Part shown: positions 12,212 through 24,100 of the stretch, piece after piece | Position numbering within the stretch: the first letter of the stretch is position 1 | Layout: every line of letters begins with the position of its first letter | From: Dioszegia crocea | Lineage: Eukaryota; Basidiomycota; Tremellomycetes; Tremellales; Bulleribasidiaceae | DNA: 64,000 nucleotides | NCBI GenBank assembly: GCA_001600615.1 | Contig: BCKK01000001.1 | Span: 1,775,082 to 1,839,081, forward strand | Direction of reading: 5' to 3' | Program-made: the position numbers and the translations under genes | Notes under the pieces: model-generated | The model's database searches: none | What the model was told of the DNA's origin: nothing | What the model saw: only the letters and a program-made list of their open reading frames with translations

Positions 12212-14140
12212 ATGGCTCCAACCCACGAGCCGATCGGTGTACCCATGTCAACTTTCGCTACATCGAAGACGGGCAGCGGGCCCGGCGGAGAGGCACATGG
12301 ACGTGCCTCTGAGGATACCGCTGGGTCTCGAGGCCGACGCGACAGCTTGGACGGGGGTGAGGACGATGATGAGGATATAGACGCCTTCATCTCTGGTATG
12401 TCTGCCTGTTGGCCACTTCCATCGAAACTCATAAAGCAGCACACGAGTCTACTGAAGCTACCGGAGGTCGATATCTTCGACCTCGCCTCTTCGCCTCGTT
12501 CCTCATCTTTGGCCTACTGAACAACGGTCAGTCTCTCCAGTCCTTCGTCTTTACTCACATCTACTGATCGATTCAGTGCTATATGTGATAATCCTCTCAG
12601 CAGCCCTCGACCTCGTAGGCGCCGAAACGCCCAAGGGCATCGTAGCGCTCTTCAACATCTTCCCCGCTCTGATAGCCAAGGTCGGCTGGCCCCTCGTTTC
12701 TAATGGCAAGATTCAATATGGCCGACGTGTAGCCTTTTGCACTGCTGTCAGCTGGCTCGGTATAATCGTAAGCTGACATTACCACGCTATGACCTGCTAT
12801 ACTGGAGCTGACAGTCAGACAATAGCCTTCTCCACATCGGTCCCTCCGCGCTTATTCGGGATCTCTCTCGCGTCCCTCTCGTCGGGACTGGGTGAATTGA
12901 CTTTCCTACAAATGACAACGATCTATCCTTCTCGTGCAGCTTCGCGGACGGCTCTTGGCGCTTGGTCTACCGGTACTGGTGCAGCTGGAATTGCCGGAGC
13001 GGGGCTGTGGTGGATGCTTAGGGGTTTGGGTGTCAAGGGTGGTCTAGGAATATCCAGCGTAGGTTACACTCAGACCACCGCAAGGCGCTATAAGGTGGAA
13101 CGAAGAGCTGACATTCGCAGTTCCTCCCACTTTTCTTCCCCTTCACGTACATCTTCCTCCTTCCCAACGGGTCCCTCTTCCAGCGATCCACAAATGCCTA
13201 TCAACCCTTGGCGACAGACAACACAAGTCCTCGACGGATCATCAGTACCGACCCCGAAGATGATCTATATCCCATGAAGCTTTCAGTCGCCCAAGCCAGA
13301 TTGACGACTGCCGAAAAATTCGCACTCATCCGCAGTCTGCTTATCCCATTCATGCTCCCATTGGGTCTTGTGTATACAGCGGAGTACGTGATCAATAGTG
13401 TGAGTCCCAAATCTCTTCGGCTGTGCTATATGCTGACTCAAAATAGGGCGTCACGCCGACTCTTGTATTTCCCCTACCGACATCGGGGCTTTGGTCTAGG
13501 ATATTCAAATCTCCGCGGGATTACTACCCATTCTGGTCCTTGACCTGTACGTTCCTCTTCCTTCCCATATGGAAACTTCGCCACATGTCAGCATCATCTG
13601 ATATCTTCAGACCAGACATTCGTCTTCATCTCCCGCTCTTCACTATCACTAGGACTCCCACCGATCCCCTTACGTTTCATCCCCCTCCCAACAATAGTCC
13701 AAGGCCTCAATCTCCTCATCCTCTCGCTTCAAGCTTCTCAATTCATACTCTCCTCCGCTCCGCCTTCTCCAGATGGTCAAGTCGGAGGGGAAGAAAGCAC
13801 AATAACCAAAGTGTTCCTCTTGATTTGTCTAGAGGGGCTATGCGGGGGTGCGGCGTATGTGAATACATTCTACCATGTTGGGAGAATAGGGGATGAAGAG
13901 GGAGAAGAAGGTTCGGATGATGATGCGAAGAGGATTCTTGAGCGAGAATTTAGGATCGGCGCAACCGGAGGAGCAGACTCGTGTGGTGAGTTCCTACTTT
14001 TCGATAATCCTGTCAAAACCGGATGACGGCCTGACAACACTGCAGGTATCCTCTTTGCCAGTCTACTGTCGATGCCTCTGGAGAAAAGCCTCTGTGCGGC
14101 GCAAGTTGAGAGAGGTCGAACGCTGTGTAGGGATCTATAA
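12212..14140 (+). CDS. BTN1: CLN3/Battenin-family vacuolar membrane protein
   Basis: Eight exons (12212-12395, 12458-12526, 12577-12767, 12819-13058, 13121-13399, about 13447-13546, 13611-13985, 14046-14140) give about 510 residues. An acidic N-terminal tail (EDDDEDIDAF) precedes a multispanning core with battenin signatures: FLIFGLLNNVLYVIILSAA in helix 1, GLGELTFLQMTT, and near the C-terminus LEGLCGGAAYVNTFYHV. CLN3/Btn1 resides in the vacuole or lysosome and affects pH, basic amino-acid pools and glycerophosphodiester export. Human CLN3 loss causes juvenile Batten disease. A hydrophilic loop at about residues 250-290 varies between species. The gene ends shortly before the convergent GUS1 gene. 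Confidence 0.93.
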
Positions 14141-14324
14141 GTCGGAGACTATCTGGTCATATCGTATGTGGTTGCATGATATTTTTGGGCCATTCTCTAG
14201 TTTGCGCATTTACTCATGGATCGGGTCAACCTTGTACATCTTCACCTTCTCCGCAGGCGCCTTGACCTCCTCATTGCCACTGATGACAATCAGCACTGAT
14301 TCAACCTCTCACAACGAGGACTCA

Positions 14325-17230
14325 CTAGATCTTGTCCGCCTCGAACATTTTGCTCCGGACAGGAATATCGAACCCGGCCGTCGAGTTGGACTTGTACACC
14401 TTGGATCCGGGTGTGGGTGTGCCAGTCTCGGCAGGCGCAGCCGGAGGAGCACCGGCCTTGGGTGGCGCCTTGCCCCAAGATCCCTTGGTCGCACCGGGGA
14501 CTTTAACAGTCTCGGCAGTTGGAGTGGCTTTGAGCGAGACAGTCTGAAGACGACCACTGGGAGAATCAGCTAGTGATCTGCCTTGCTGCGTCGAAGTTGC
14601 CATTTTGACTCACTCGGGAATGAATCCAAACTCCATTCGACCCTCGGAATCCTTTGTGCCCTGGCAAATATAAAAGCCCTTTCGCTCAAACTGGATGATA
14701 TCCCACTTCTTACACCCCTCGACCTCTTTGCTCGCGACAGCCTTCACTCGATACTCAGTCTTGGGGTTCAGCACCTCCGTCAACACATCGTCCTCCTCCA
14801 ACTTCTTCTTGGTGATCATGTAGTCGTATTCAATCAGGACGACGGGAATGAGGGAGTGGGTAGAAGTTGGCTCAGCAAGCCATGTGACCTTTTTAGACGT
14901 CTTTTTGAAGTCGCCCTCGAGGTGCAATTTGAGTTTGAGGGAGGTGATGGGTGAGCCCGAGGATGTGGGGGATTTGGAAGTGACGAATGCGTTTCCCCAG
15001 TCCATGACTGTGATCTACGAATATCAGCTTGCGTATCCACAATACATCCGGACAATCAAAGCTCACCTCCTCATTATCGCCGAAAGACGCCGCGTCCTCT
15101 TGCTCCATGATCAATTTGCTGGAGTATACCAACTTCTTATCTCCAACCTCGGGGTTCTTCTTGTGCAGAGGTTTGCTCTCAACGACAGCTTCCTCCGTCT
15201 CGCGTCCCTCAACTTCAACCGTCACCCTATACGGATCAGCTCAGTCATCCAGTTCGAGATCGACGAAACTTACATGTTCTCCTCAGCTATGGCCCAGTAA
15301 CGGGGCGCGACAGGATCTATGACCTTTTTATTTTGTGTCCAGATCCCATCCCACTCCAGCTGCATGGTCATTTGCGAGGCACCCTGTCCGATAATGTAGT
15401 CTTTGAGACCCTTGACGGTCATTCCGCGAGACCTGATACCTTGTCGATGTCAGATATAATATCATTCAAGCCAGAAGTAACTGCGAGAGTAAGACTTACC
15501 TCGGACGGTGGGGAATCGAGGATCGTCCCAGCCCTTGACTACGCCCTTCTCAACCAAGAACTTCAATTTTCGCTTGGACAGCACCGTGTAGACGAAGTCA
15601 ATCCGACTGATATAGTAAGCATCTCATGCAACAGGCAGTTCAAGGCGTCAACTCACCTAAAGTCAAAGATTTCAATCTTAGGCATACCCATCTTCTCCAA
15701 GAACCACTGATACTGCTCATGTCTAGCGTAATACTCATTCGCTCGTAAAGCATGGGTGACACCGTCAATGTGGTCGATGATGGGGCAGGCAAGATCGTAC
15801 ATTGGATAAGCCTTGAATTGGGTTCTGATTCAATTAGCTCATTGCCACCATATGTAAGTCGCTTTCAGCTTACCCAGTGATGTGATGGCTACCCTCGACA
15901 CATCGATAAACCACCGGATCCCTCATTGACCCATTCTTGTGCTCGTAATCGATCTTTGCGCGCAGACTCCACTTCTTACCCTCCTCAGATCCCGTCAACA
16001 TCTCCTTGAACCTAGCCAAGTTCTGTTCAACGGATGTATCACGGTTCTTGGAGGGGATGACGGCTCGGCGTTGCTCCTTGACCTGCTTGAGTCAGCTTCT
16101 GGACCGAACTCGAGGATGGGGAGATCAGCTCACAGTCTCTGCATCTGTGTCATCCATGAAAGCATCTCCCTGCTTGATTAACTTCTCCGTGTAGTCCTGG
16201 ATCTTCGCAAAGTGGTCCGAGGTGTGCACAACTTTGTCGTATTTGATATCAATCATCGCCAGGTCCTCCTTGATGGCATCCTCAAACTCGCCCTGTCCAT
16301 CAGCATCTTCCCATTTGTAGTCATGCTCTCTGACTCACCTCCTCCTTCATGGGATTAGTGTCGTCAAATCGAAGGATAAATTGACCCTGGTATTGATCGG
16401 CCAAAAACCGGTTCAAAATGGCAGCTTTCAGATGTCCAATGTGGAGATATCCTGATGGCTCGGGGGCTAGAGGGGTCAGTATCCGCATAGTTGGTCATCA
16501 AGAGAGTTGCTTACCAAATCGCACCACCACTTTGCCCACCGTGGCGTTGGGCAGAACAACATCAACCGTCTCTGTCCGCTTCGCCTTCTTTCCCTTGTCC
16601 ATGTCCGCTTTGGATTTTGCGGCAATTTCAAGGACAGTGCGGGGAACAGAGTGGGCTTCAACATGAGCGAACCATCGGGAGAGGTGAGGTCGTCCGGGTT
16701 TCTTGATGGACCCAACAGCGGGAGTGTTGCCTGGATGTCAGCACGGCTCGGGCGAAATTGATCAAAGGCATCATACCTCGGATAGCACCCCAGATGGTCG
16801 CATCGCCAAAGCCAAAGGCGTGGCCGGAGAAATATGTTCTATGGTGATCAGATTGACGCTGTTCCATGTTCCCAAGGTCAACTCTTCGACGAAGCTCACC
16901 TGTAGGCAAGGTGATCATCTAAAGCATCAAGAATACCCTGGACCTCCTTGAAGCCAGTGCTGCTGTCGAGCAATGTAGGTAGGGCAGGGAGGGGAATCTG
17001 CGACATGAGCTATGTCTGATACAATCAGGTGAACGCTAGCTCACCTCTTTGCCCGGCAGACCTTGAGCGAGAGCCTGACGGACCGGCTCGACCCCCTTGG
17101 CCCCCTCAAAAGAGGGCTCAGAGAGCTCGTTCGTGGCGTCTACCCATTCAATTTTGGCCTCCTTGAGAAGGGCCAGGGCCAGGAGGGTGTATGGCGGACT
17201 ATGGGAGAAGGGAACTGTTAGGGCGGACAT
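14325..17230 (-). CDS. GUS1: Cytosolic glutamyl-tRNA synthetase
   Basis: The ATG at 17230 begins a GST-like N-terminal domain ([20 protein letters not shown], later [20 protein letters not shown]). The class I catalytic core follows, with the ATP motif [15 protein letters not shown] (HIGH) and, further on, [21 protein letters not shown] (the KMSKS-equivalent LSKRK). The C-terminal anticodon-binding beta-barrels follow ([36 protein letters not shown]). About a dozen introns of 40-60 nt interrupt it, for example after PGKE, DDHLAYR, WGAIR and KVVVRF. It charges cytosolic tRNA-Glu and in yeast binds Arc1 through the GST-like domain. An unusual tail of about 90 residues, rich in Ala/Pro/Gly/Lys ([17 protein letters not shown]), ends the protein at 14325. 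Confidence 0.93.
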
Positions 17231-17785
17231 ATTGGATATGATATGGTAGTATGAGGCGCTGGCTTGGACAGCTCGAGAGTCGAACTTTTGTGAGCTCCAA
17301 ATTCAGCCGTACGTTCATCGGACCCGGATTATCGCATCCTTTCTTAATCCGGCTTTTCAAGAAGAACTTTTGTAGTGAAACGATAATTCCCTATGATTCC
17401 TGAATGAATTTGCTAATTGACAAAGGATATCAACCCAATGCGGCAAGTAAATTGAGTCCGAGATACTGCGGGTGCCTGAAACCGGACTTACATCACAGTG
17501 CGTAAATATGGGTCACTCTATTGTTCACATCTCTCCATCACACTTGCTATCTTGCCTTGCTTATCGGTCACTGCCAGGCCTAGAATCATAGACAGGCTAC
17601 GCAGGAGGTGGACAATCACTCTGCCAGCCAAATATCTCGAGGCCACATCAAAAGCATCAGCAGCTATAATCATCACACTCGACGAAACGTGCTCCGCGGT
17701 ATTGCTCGCTTGCTGCCACCGAGGCTGAAGTCCACGCCACAGTCGTAGAGCTCTCGGCGTACCAGCGGTCGGATAACCTCTCGAT
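17231..17785. promoter_or_regulatory. Divergent promoter, GUS1 / YND1
   Basis: About 555 bp between two outward-facing start codons. It is AT-richer near 17340-17420. No tRNA or repeat was recognised. Confidence 0.45.
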
Positions 17786-20736
17786 ATGGCACCGTCCGTA
17801 GCTTCAAGCTCGACACACTACGCCCTCGTTATCGATGCCGGCTCCTCCGGATCCCGACTGCAAATTTACTCATGGCGGGATCCAGACCTAGAGCGGGCTG
17901 AGATTATTGAAGAAGTCCGGTCATCCGAGGCGTCAATATATGCATCACTGAGCGGAGATGAGGGGCAGACGACGGGAGGATGGCCGTGGGTCGAAAGCCC
18001 AAAGGCTGAGGGTCGGAAATGGTGGTGGCCTACGAGCTACATTCCCGGGTCTAGAAAGGGCAAGGGCAAAGATGTGGGGTATGGGGAGCTAGAGAAGAGG
18101 GCGCTGAGGAGGCTGGTCAGAGTCGGAAAGGGTGTAGAGGGGGATGACTGGGTTAAGCGGGCTGAGCCTGGTAGGTTATCGAAACCCTAAATGGAGGATG
18201 GCACTGATAGGTCAGGGATATCAACAGTATCTCCTTCCGATATACCAGAATACTTAGCTCCTCTGCTCAGTCACGCAATGGAGCATATACCTCCGTCTCA
18301 ACACGCTGCCACTCCGATATACATTTACGCGACAGCTGGTATGCGCCTCCTCCCACCCGAAACCCAATCTGCCATCCTTCAAGCGACATGCGATACTGTC
18401 CGGCGTGACTATCCCTTTCAAGTCGGCCGCTCAGGATCGGCAGGTCCCTGCGGTGAGAATGTCCGTGTGATCTCAGGAGAGGAAGAGGGGCTATGGGGCT
18501 GGGTAGCGGTGAACTACCTGATGGATGGATTCGGTCATGCGCCGCCATATGGAGATGCGGCTACTGTCCCTACCTCCTCTCCCTCTTTACTGGCCCTCGC
18601 TCCATTGGCAGATCCCCCTCCCTCGTCAGCCCAAGATTCCGTCACACCCGTCGACGTCTCACATCACTCGCCAACATTCGGATTCCTCGATATGGGTGGA
18701 GCATCTACTCAGCTCGCGTTCTCGCCGACGGAGCTGGAACTTTCGAAATCCGGCTTTCCAGAAGACGAATTGCGGAAAGTCTCTTTGCGGCTGTTGTCGG
18801 GCGAAGAGGTCGACTGGCAGGTCTTTGTCGCATCCTGGTTAGGCTTCGGCACCAATCGGGTGAGAGAACGATACGTCGATACCCTCCTTTCCACCTGGCG
18901 CTCCTCTTCTGCTGTGGCCGACTTATCTACACCCCTTCCCGACCCATGTCTACCTATCGACCTCCTCATCCCTTCTTCCGCAGACGGTACTTCGCCTCCC
19001 CTAATCGGAACAGGCTCGTTTGATACCTGCCTGACCGACCTAAAACCCCTACTCGACCGCGCACAAGATTGCCCTGCCAACCACTGTCTCTTTGCTGGTC
19101 TACCTACGCCTCAGATAGATTTTGAGCGAGAAGACCAGCGGGGATTTATTGGTGTAAGCGAGTATTGGTATACCGCACATCAGGTCTTGGGATTGGGCGG
19201 TATTTGGGATTGGGGAGAGTGGGAAACCGGCATGGCCGATTTCTGTGGGAGAGATTGGAAGGCCGTGGAGGAAGAAGTTGAGCGGGAAAAAGGCTGGCGA
19301 GGTGCTCAGGTAAGCTACAGTCTAACGAAATGCGATTCACACTGAGACTTCAGCTCGAGCTTTCTCGCCTTCAAATGCAATGCTTCAAAGGCGCATGGAT
19401 ATCCAATGTTCTACATGAAGGTATTGGCATACCCCGGCTTATCGACTCGGGCGGAGGCGAGACACTCACAGGCGGTGAGCTGGGCGATACCAATGCCGAG
19501 GCGGAACGGCGAGCGCGGGAGAAGGGTCTACTGGAGGATGACTCCGCGAGCACGACGCGGCGGAAGGGCAAGCCCCATTTCCAGTCAATGGACGAGATTG
19601 GGTCGACGGCGATATCTTGGACACTAGGCAAGATGGTGATTGAAGCTAGCAAGGCCGTTCCTCCTCGCTCGCTAGCACACGAATCGGCCTGGCGGAATCG
19701 GTTACCTAGCCTGGGCCTGGGCGCAATGGGCAATACGCTAGGAGGAGCTGGGATACACGCTCTATGGGCATATATCGCTTTTGCCTGTTTATTCGCATTG
19801 GGCGTTTTGAATTGGGTGAAGCGACGCCGGAGTAAAGGAAGTCCGAGGTCATCTCGGCGGAAACCTAGTATAGGCTCCGCCGGGTCTTTATCGGCTTCAC
19901 CAACCTCATGGTCATTCTGGCCCGCACCACCCGATGTCATCTCCCTCGAAGATGGTTATCCCTCGGACGGATCTTCACGGTCATCCGGATCAGCAAAATC
20001 GGCCAGTGCCAAATTACACCGATGGTCTATGAAAATCTCCTCCTCCATCCGCCGACAACTCCCCTTCTCCCATCGTTCGTCGGCGGGATCATACGACGCC
20101 CCACTCCTCCCTCGTACATCCCTCAACCTATCCTCACATCGGATGTATAATCCATTGCGACATGCCTCGATGCCTGTACATACATCATCGACCGCTTATT
20201 CCCCTTCATACACCTCCCAACCCCCTTCTCCACGCGGTAGCTACTTCACACCGGCACATCTGAACGGGAACGGAACGCCGAGCGGCACGTCCGATTCGGA
20301 AGGCACCGGTATGGGTCTCACCGTCCCCTTCACCCGACCTGGCTCAACCTCGCCTGAACCCCGCCGAATGGGTGCGAGTCAAAGTGCAGGTGAAATAGCC
20401 TCAATGGGCGGATACACGCCTCAGACCAGCCCGCCACGGTCGAAAGGTCGGCCATTGCGCGCAAGGCAGAACAGCTACAATATCGGTGGAGGGTCCGGAC
20501 AGGTATTGTCGGGTGGATGGAACGATGTACCGACGGGTCTTTTGTCCACATCGACGAATGGGGGATCGCTATTGATGGCGGATAGTGGCTTGCATGAGGG
20601 TGGATCGGGCAGTAGTGGGGTATTGACACCCTCGGCGGGGTTACCGGATCGGACTTTGAGCAGGCAGAGCAGTCGGGTCAATCTGAGTGATATTGGGTTG
20701 AAGGAGAGGAGCGGAAGTAGAATGGGGAACTATTGA
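17786..20736 (+). CDS. YND1: Golgi apyrase (GDA1/CD39 nucleoside diphosphatase)
   Basis: Three exons (17786-18170, 18216-19309, 19354-20736) give 953 residues. The apyrase conserved regions are present in order: ALVIDAGSSGSRLQIYSW, the PGIS motif at the first splice junction, YIYATAGMRLLP, ISGEEEGLWGWVAVNYL and GFLDMGGASTQLAF. A single hydrophobic span follows (ALWAYIAFACLFALGVLNW, about residue 640) and then a Ser/Pro/Arg-rich tail of roughly 300 residues predicted to be cytosolic. Ynd1 hydrolyses GDP/UDP in the Golgi lumen to feed nucleotide-sugar antiport during glycosylation. The absence of an N-terminal signal peptide fits Ynd1, whose lumenal domain precedes one C-terminal anchor. The exon 2 acceptor is placed at 18215 because it restores PGIS. 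Confidence 0.92.
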
Positions 20737-21193
20737 GTGGAGTAAAATCGGACATTGGTTTGGTGGCGATGTTGTTTAGGGATCTCGGGATTGTATCGAG
20801 CTTGTTGCTAGTGCAAGAGTGCTTCCCATGGACATTTCATAGACTAGCAGAAACGTATCTCTATCAAAATCTGCCTTGCTGTATATTTATCTAGTCTAGC
20901 TGATAGTAGTATCATGAATTCATGCTGACACTGAGGCTAGGCACATCCCACTCGATGTTTGTCAGACGAGATCAATCGTACATTCACAATTTGCGCACTA
21001 TAAGAGTGTGTGTACGCGCTACTGGAGAATCTGGTTCAAAAATGGAGCCGGCGCCCTTCTTCCCTCCGCCCTTACACCATTGTCTAGAACATCACTTCAA
21101 ATTGTTCTCCATCCAAAATATAGATATTCCAGTTGCTTAATTCCGCCAGATCATCACCCTCCCTTACCCCCTCCCCTGATTCACATTCTCGTC
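20737..21193. other. Intergenic 3' region between converging genes
   Basis: About 457 bp between the YND1 stop and the stop of the minus-strand orphan gene. AT-rich tracts suitable for 3' ends are present, but no gene. Confidence 0.5.
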
Positions 21194-24100
21194 TCATATC
21201 TCATTTTCGAATGAATCAACGTGTACGACCAGATGTCCCGATCGTTTCTTTTGCAACAATCTCTTGACCTGACGAGATATCAGTAGGCCACCCATATTTC
21301 AAATCACATCGCGGTCAGACTCACCTCTTCCCATACCGTCTCTCTCAATTTACCCAGATCTCGCGCCAACTCCGGTCTGAATCCTCTGATGTACATCAGC
21401 TTAGCTCCAGCAGGCGGCAGTCCATTAGCTGAAACACTTACAGTAAGAGGTTTCTGGCGTAGTTTAATGCCTTGAGCGAGTTATCGTTCCTCTGCTCCCA
21501 GGGCGTAATAACCCACTCGACCCTCTGTTTCAGATGTTCAGGATCGGGGATATGATATTCTGGCCAGGCGGCGCGGATTGCATGCCACCACATGAATGGC
21601 CCTATGATTGTCAGTTGTCTTGCCGTATCAATCCAAAGACCCGGATGAACTCACGTCCGTCCGGAAGGTTCTGTTGTTCGGAAGTTACACCATAAGTGGT
21701 CAGATGGCCCGTGGAGAGATCGAATCGATGAGCAGTCCACTTCTCAGTCTGCATATATCAGCTCTGTTCGGCGACTCAAAAGGATCCGGAAAGTAAGCTC
21801 ACCTCATTTCGATGCTTTGCGAGCGCGATGATGACCCTCGGCGGCGTCTTGAAACCCCAAGCTGGTTGTGTCAGCTGCAGGCAGATCATCTAATCTGGCC
21901 AAAACTGAACTTACTATACCATAACTCCTCGAGAATCTGACGGGCATTATCAATCTGCTTCTGCTCGACGTCAGCTTATGCAGCACAGTCGTCAGCGCGT
22001 ATCAACTGACATTATGCACAGCCTTATTGATAGCTTCAGCCATGATGGGCGGGACAAACAGCTTGTCGCAAGATTTAGGTGGTTCACTCGTCAAATTACG
22101 ATTGAGAAGCCTGACATCGATCAGCTGTGTTCTGCTCCAATCGAACTGCAAGATTAAGCTCACCTTTTGAATGTCATCATGCTGAACACCGTCAGAGGCA
22201 TAACATCCACCTGTCTGCCCAGCGCAAGGTTCTCCAACGCCTTCGTAAAGCTCTCATCCTCCCAAACCAGCGCCCACGCGTACAGTCTCTGTGTGACCTG
22301 ATCCCAAGGTCCCAGCTCCTGCATTACTTCCACTGCCTCTTTGACGTAAATGACATCCTTGCCGCCCTTACCGGTCGAGCCGGGTCGGGCAGTAAAGTGT
22401 GTCGGCGCAGTGACGGCGTCTTGGGTGACGACAGATGTATCGGTAGGGAGGACCGAATTGTGAGTGAGACCGTTACCATTGTACGTTGTGCCATTGTTCG
22501 ATTTCGCCTTCTGATGACCAGAGATAGACTGCGGAGCGTGCTGTTGTACCGGCGTAGTGATACCCGACCCGATCGTATCATGTCGAGACTGATTGCTGAA
22601 GTAGTCTGCGGCAGCTCCACCACCGCCCACCGTCCCCGCCTTGGTACCAGCCCTGCCAACTTCCGGGCTCGGTACGGTAGATCGAATACTCTGTTCCCTC
22701 GCATCAGGCGTATCTGGCAGGCTCTTATCCGCCATTCCCGACCCCGGAATGAATTGCTCATCCGTCAGGTCGATCTCGGTCCGATTCGGTGTCCGAGGAT
22801 CAGTGCGGGATGGGATACTCGCCAATCGAGTCCGAGCATTACTCTCGGTTGGCGGATGGACGTTGATTGTCGGCCCTCCAACTACGGATTGGTGTGCCTT
22901 GGGCGGAGAGCTATTGATACCGGATGGCAACTCAACTTCCGAGCCCCAAGTGAGGGTGACTTCGCCGCTTGCCTCGCGGGCTTTATGGCTTGGCGTCATA
23001 GCTCGGATCCGGGCGCTCTGAGGCGAGTCCCGAGTGGGTGACATGACGGGGTGGGCCACGGTGAAGAAGGGGGGTATACCGCCTGCGGTGAATGCCGAAG
23101 AGGGGAGTCCGTGGAAGATGAGGTCGTTGATCAATTCTTGGGGGATAGTGTCCGTGTCATCTTGCATGGCATCGGGGCTCATGAAGGTTGGTGGTTTGTG
23201 GAGATCCGATTGGTATTGCTGTTGTTCGGCGAGATGGATAAAGCGAGCGTCAAGCTCAGCCATTTGGGCAGTCAACTGGTTAAGTCAGCGTCTGGTATTG
23301 TTGCCAGATCGCAATGTTGAAGACTCACCAAAAGGGCCCATTTTGGGGTGACAGACTGATATGGTCAGCTTGGTGTTACTGGTCTTCGGAACAGCATAAC
23401 TCACCTCGTCCTGGGCGACTCCTGCCGGAACTGTCTCGTGGTCCAGATCAGTCGGTCGCCCGCTTTCTTTCGCTTTCGACTTGCTCCTCTTCTCGCCCGA
23501 GCTAGGCGGGTACGGATACGCAACAGACGCCTTGGAATCAGCTCTTATCGCATTTCCCATCCGCTCGCAAACTCACATCACCCTTCTCCTTGATATCCTT
23601 CAACTCAATCACCCTAGCCCTCGCCGCCCGCTGGAGAGCCTTCTTTGCTTCTGGACCAATCAAGTTCAGTCTAGCAGCTTCGAGAAGCTCGCACAGCGTT
23701 TCGTCATGGAATGAGCTGTTCTTGACGATCCGCTTGACGTTCGATGCGGTAGTAGGCGCAACGGAGGGTGCAGTGGGATGATGTCGATGAGAATGGTGAT
23801 TGGGGTGATCGTCATTTGTAGCTGCCCTACCACCGAAAGTCCGGTGGTCGGAAGCGATAGTAAGCGGTTTAGTTGGAGCGCGATAGGGGTTGTCGCCTCG
23901 GACTGTCTCGTCCTTGTCGGGCGGAGAGTGATGATGGCGGCTGGCTTCTTTGGGGTGATGCGACCGGGTGGAGCGTGCACCGTGAGTAGGCGCTTTGGAC
24001 GCATGACTGTGTGCTTTGGCGTGATTCGGTCCTCGCTCAAGCTCAGTCGGACCCTGAGGCGGGTATTGAGCCGGATCGCAGGATTGCTGATTGGATCAGC

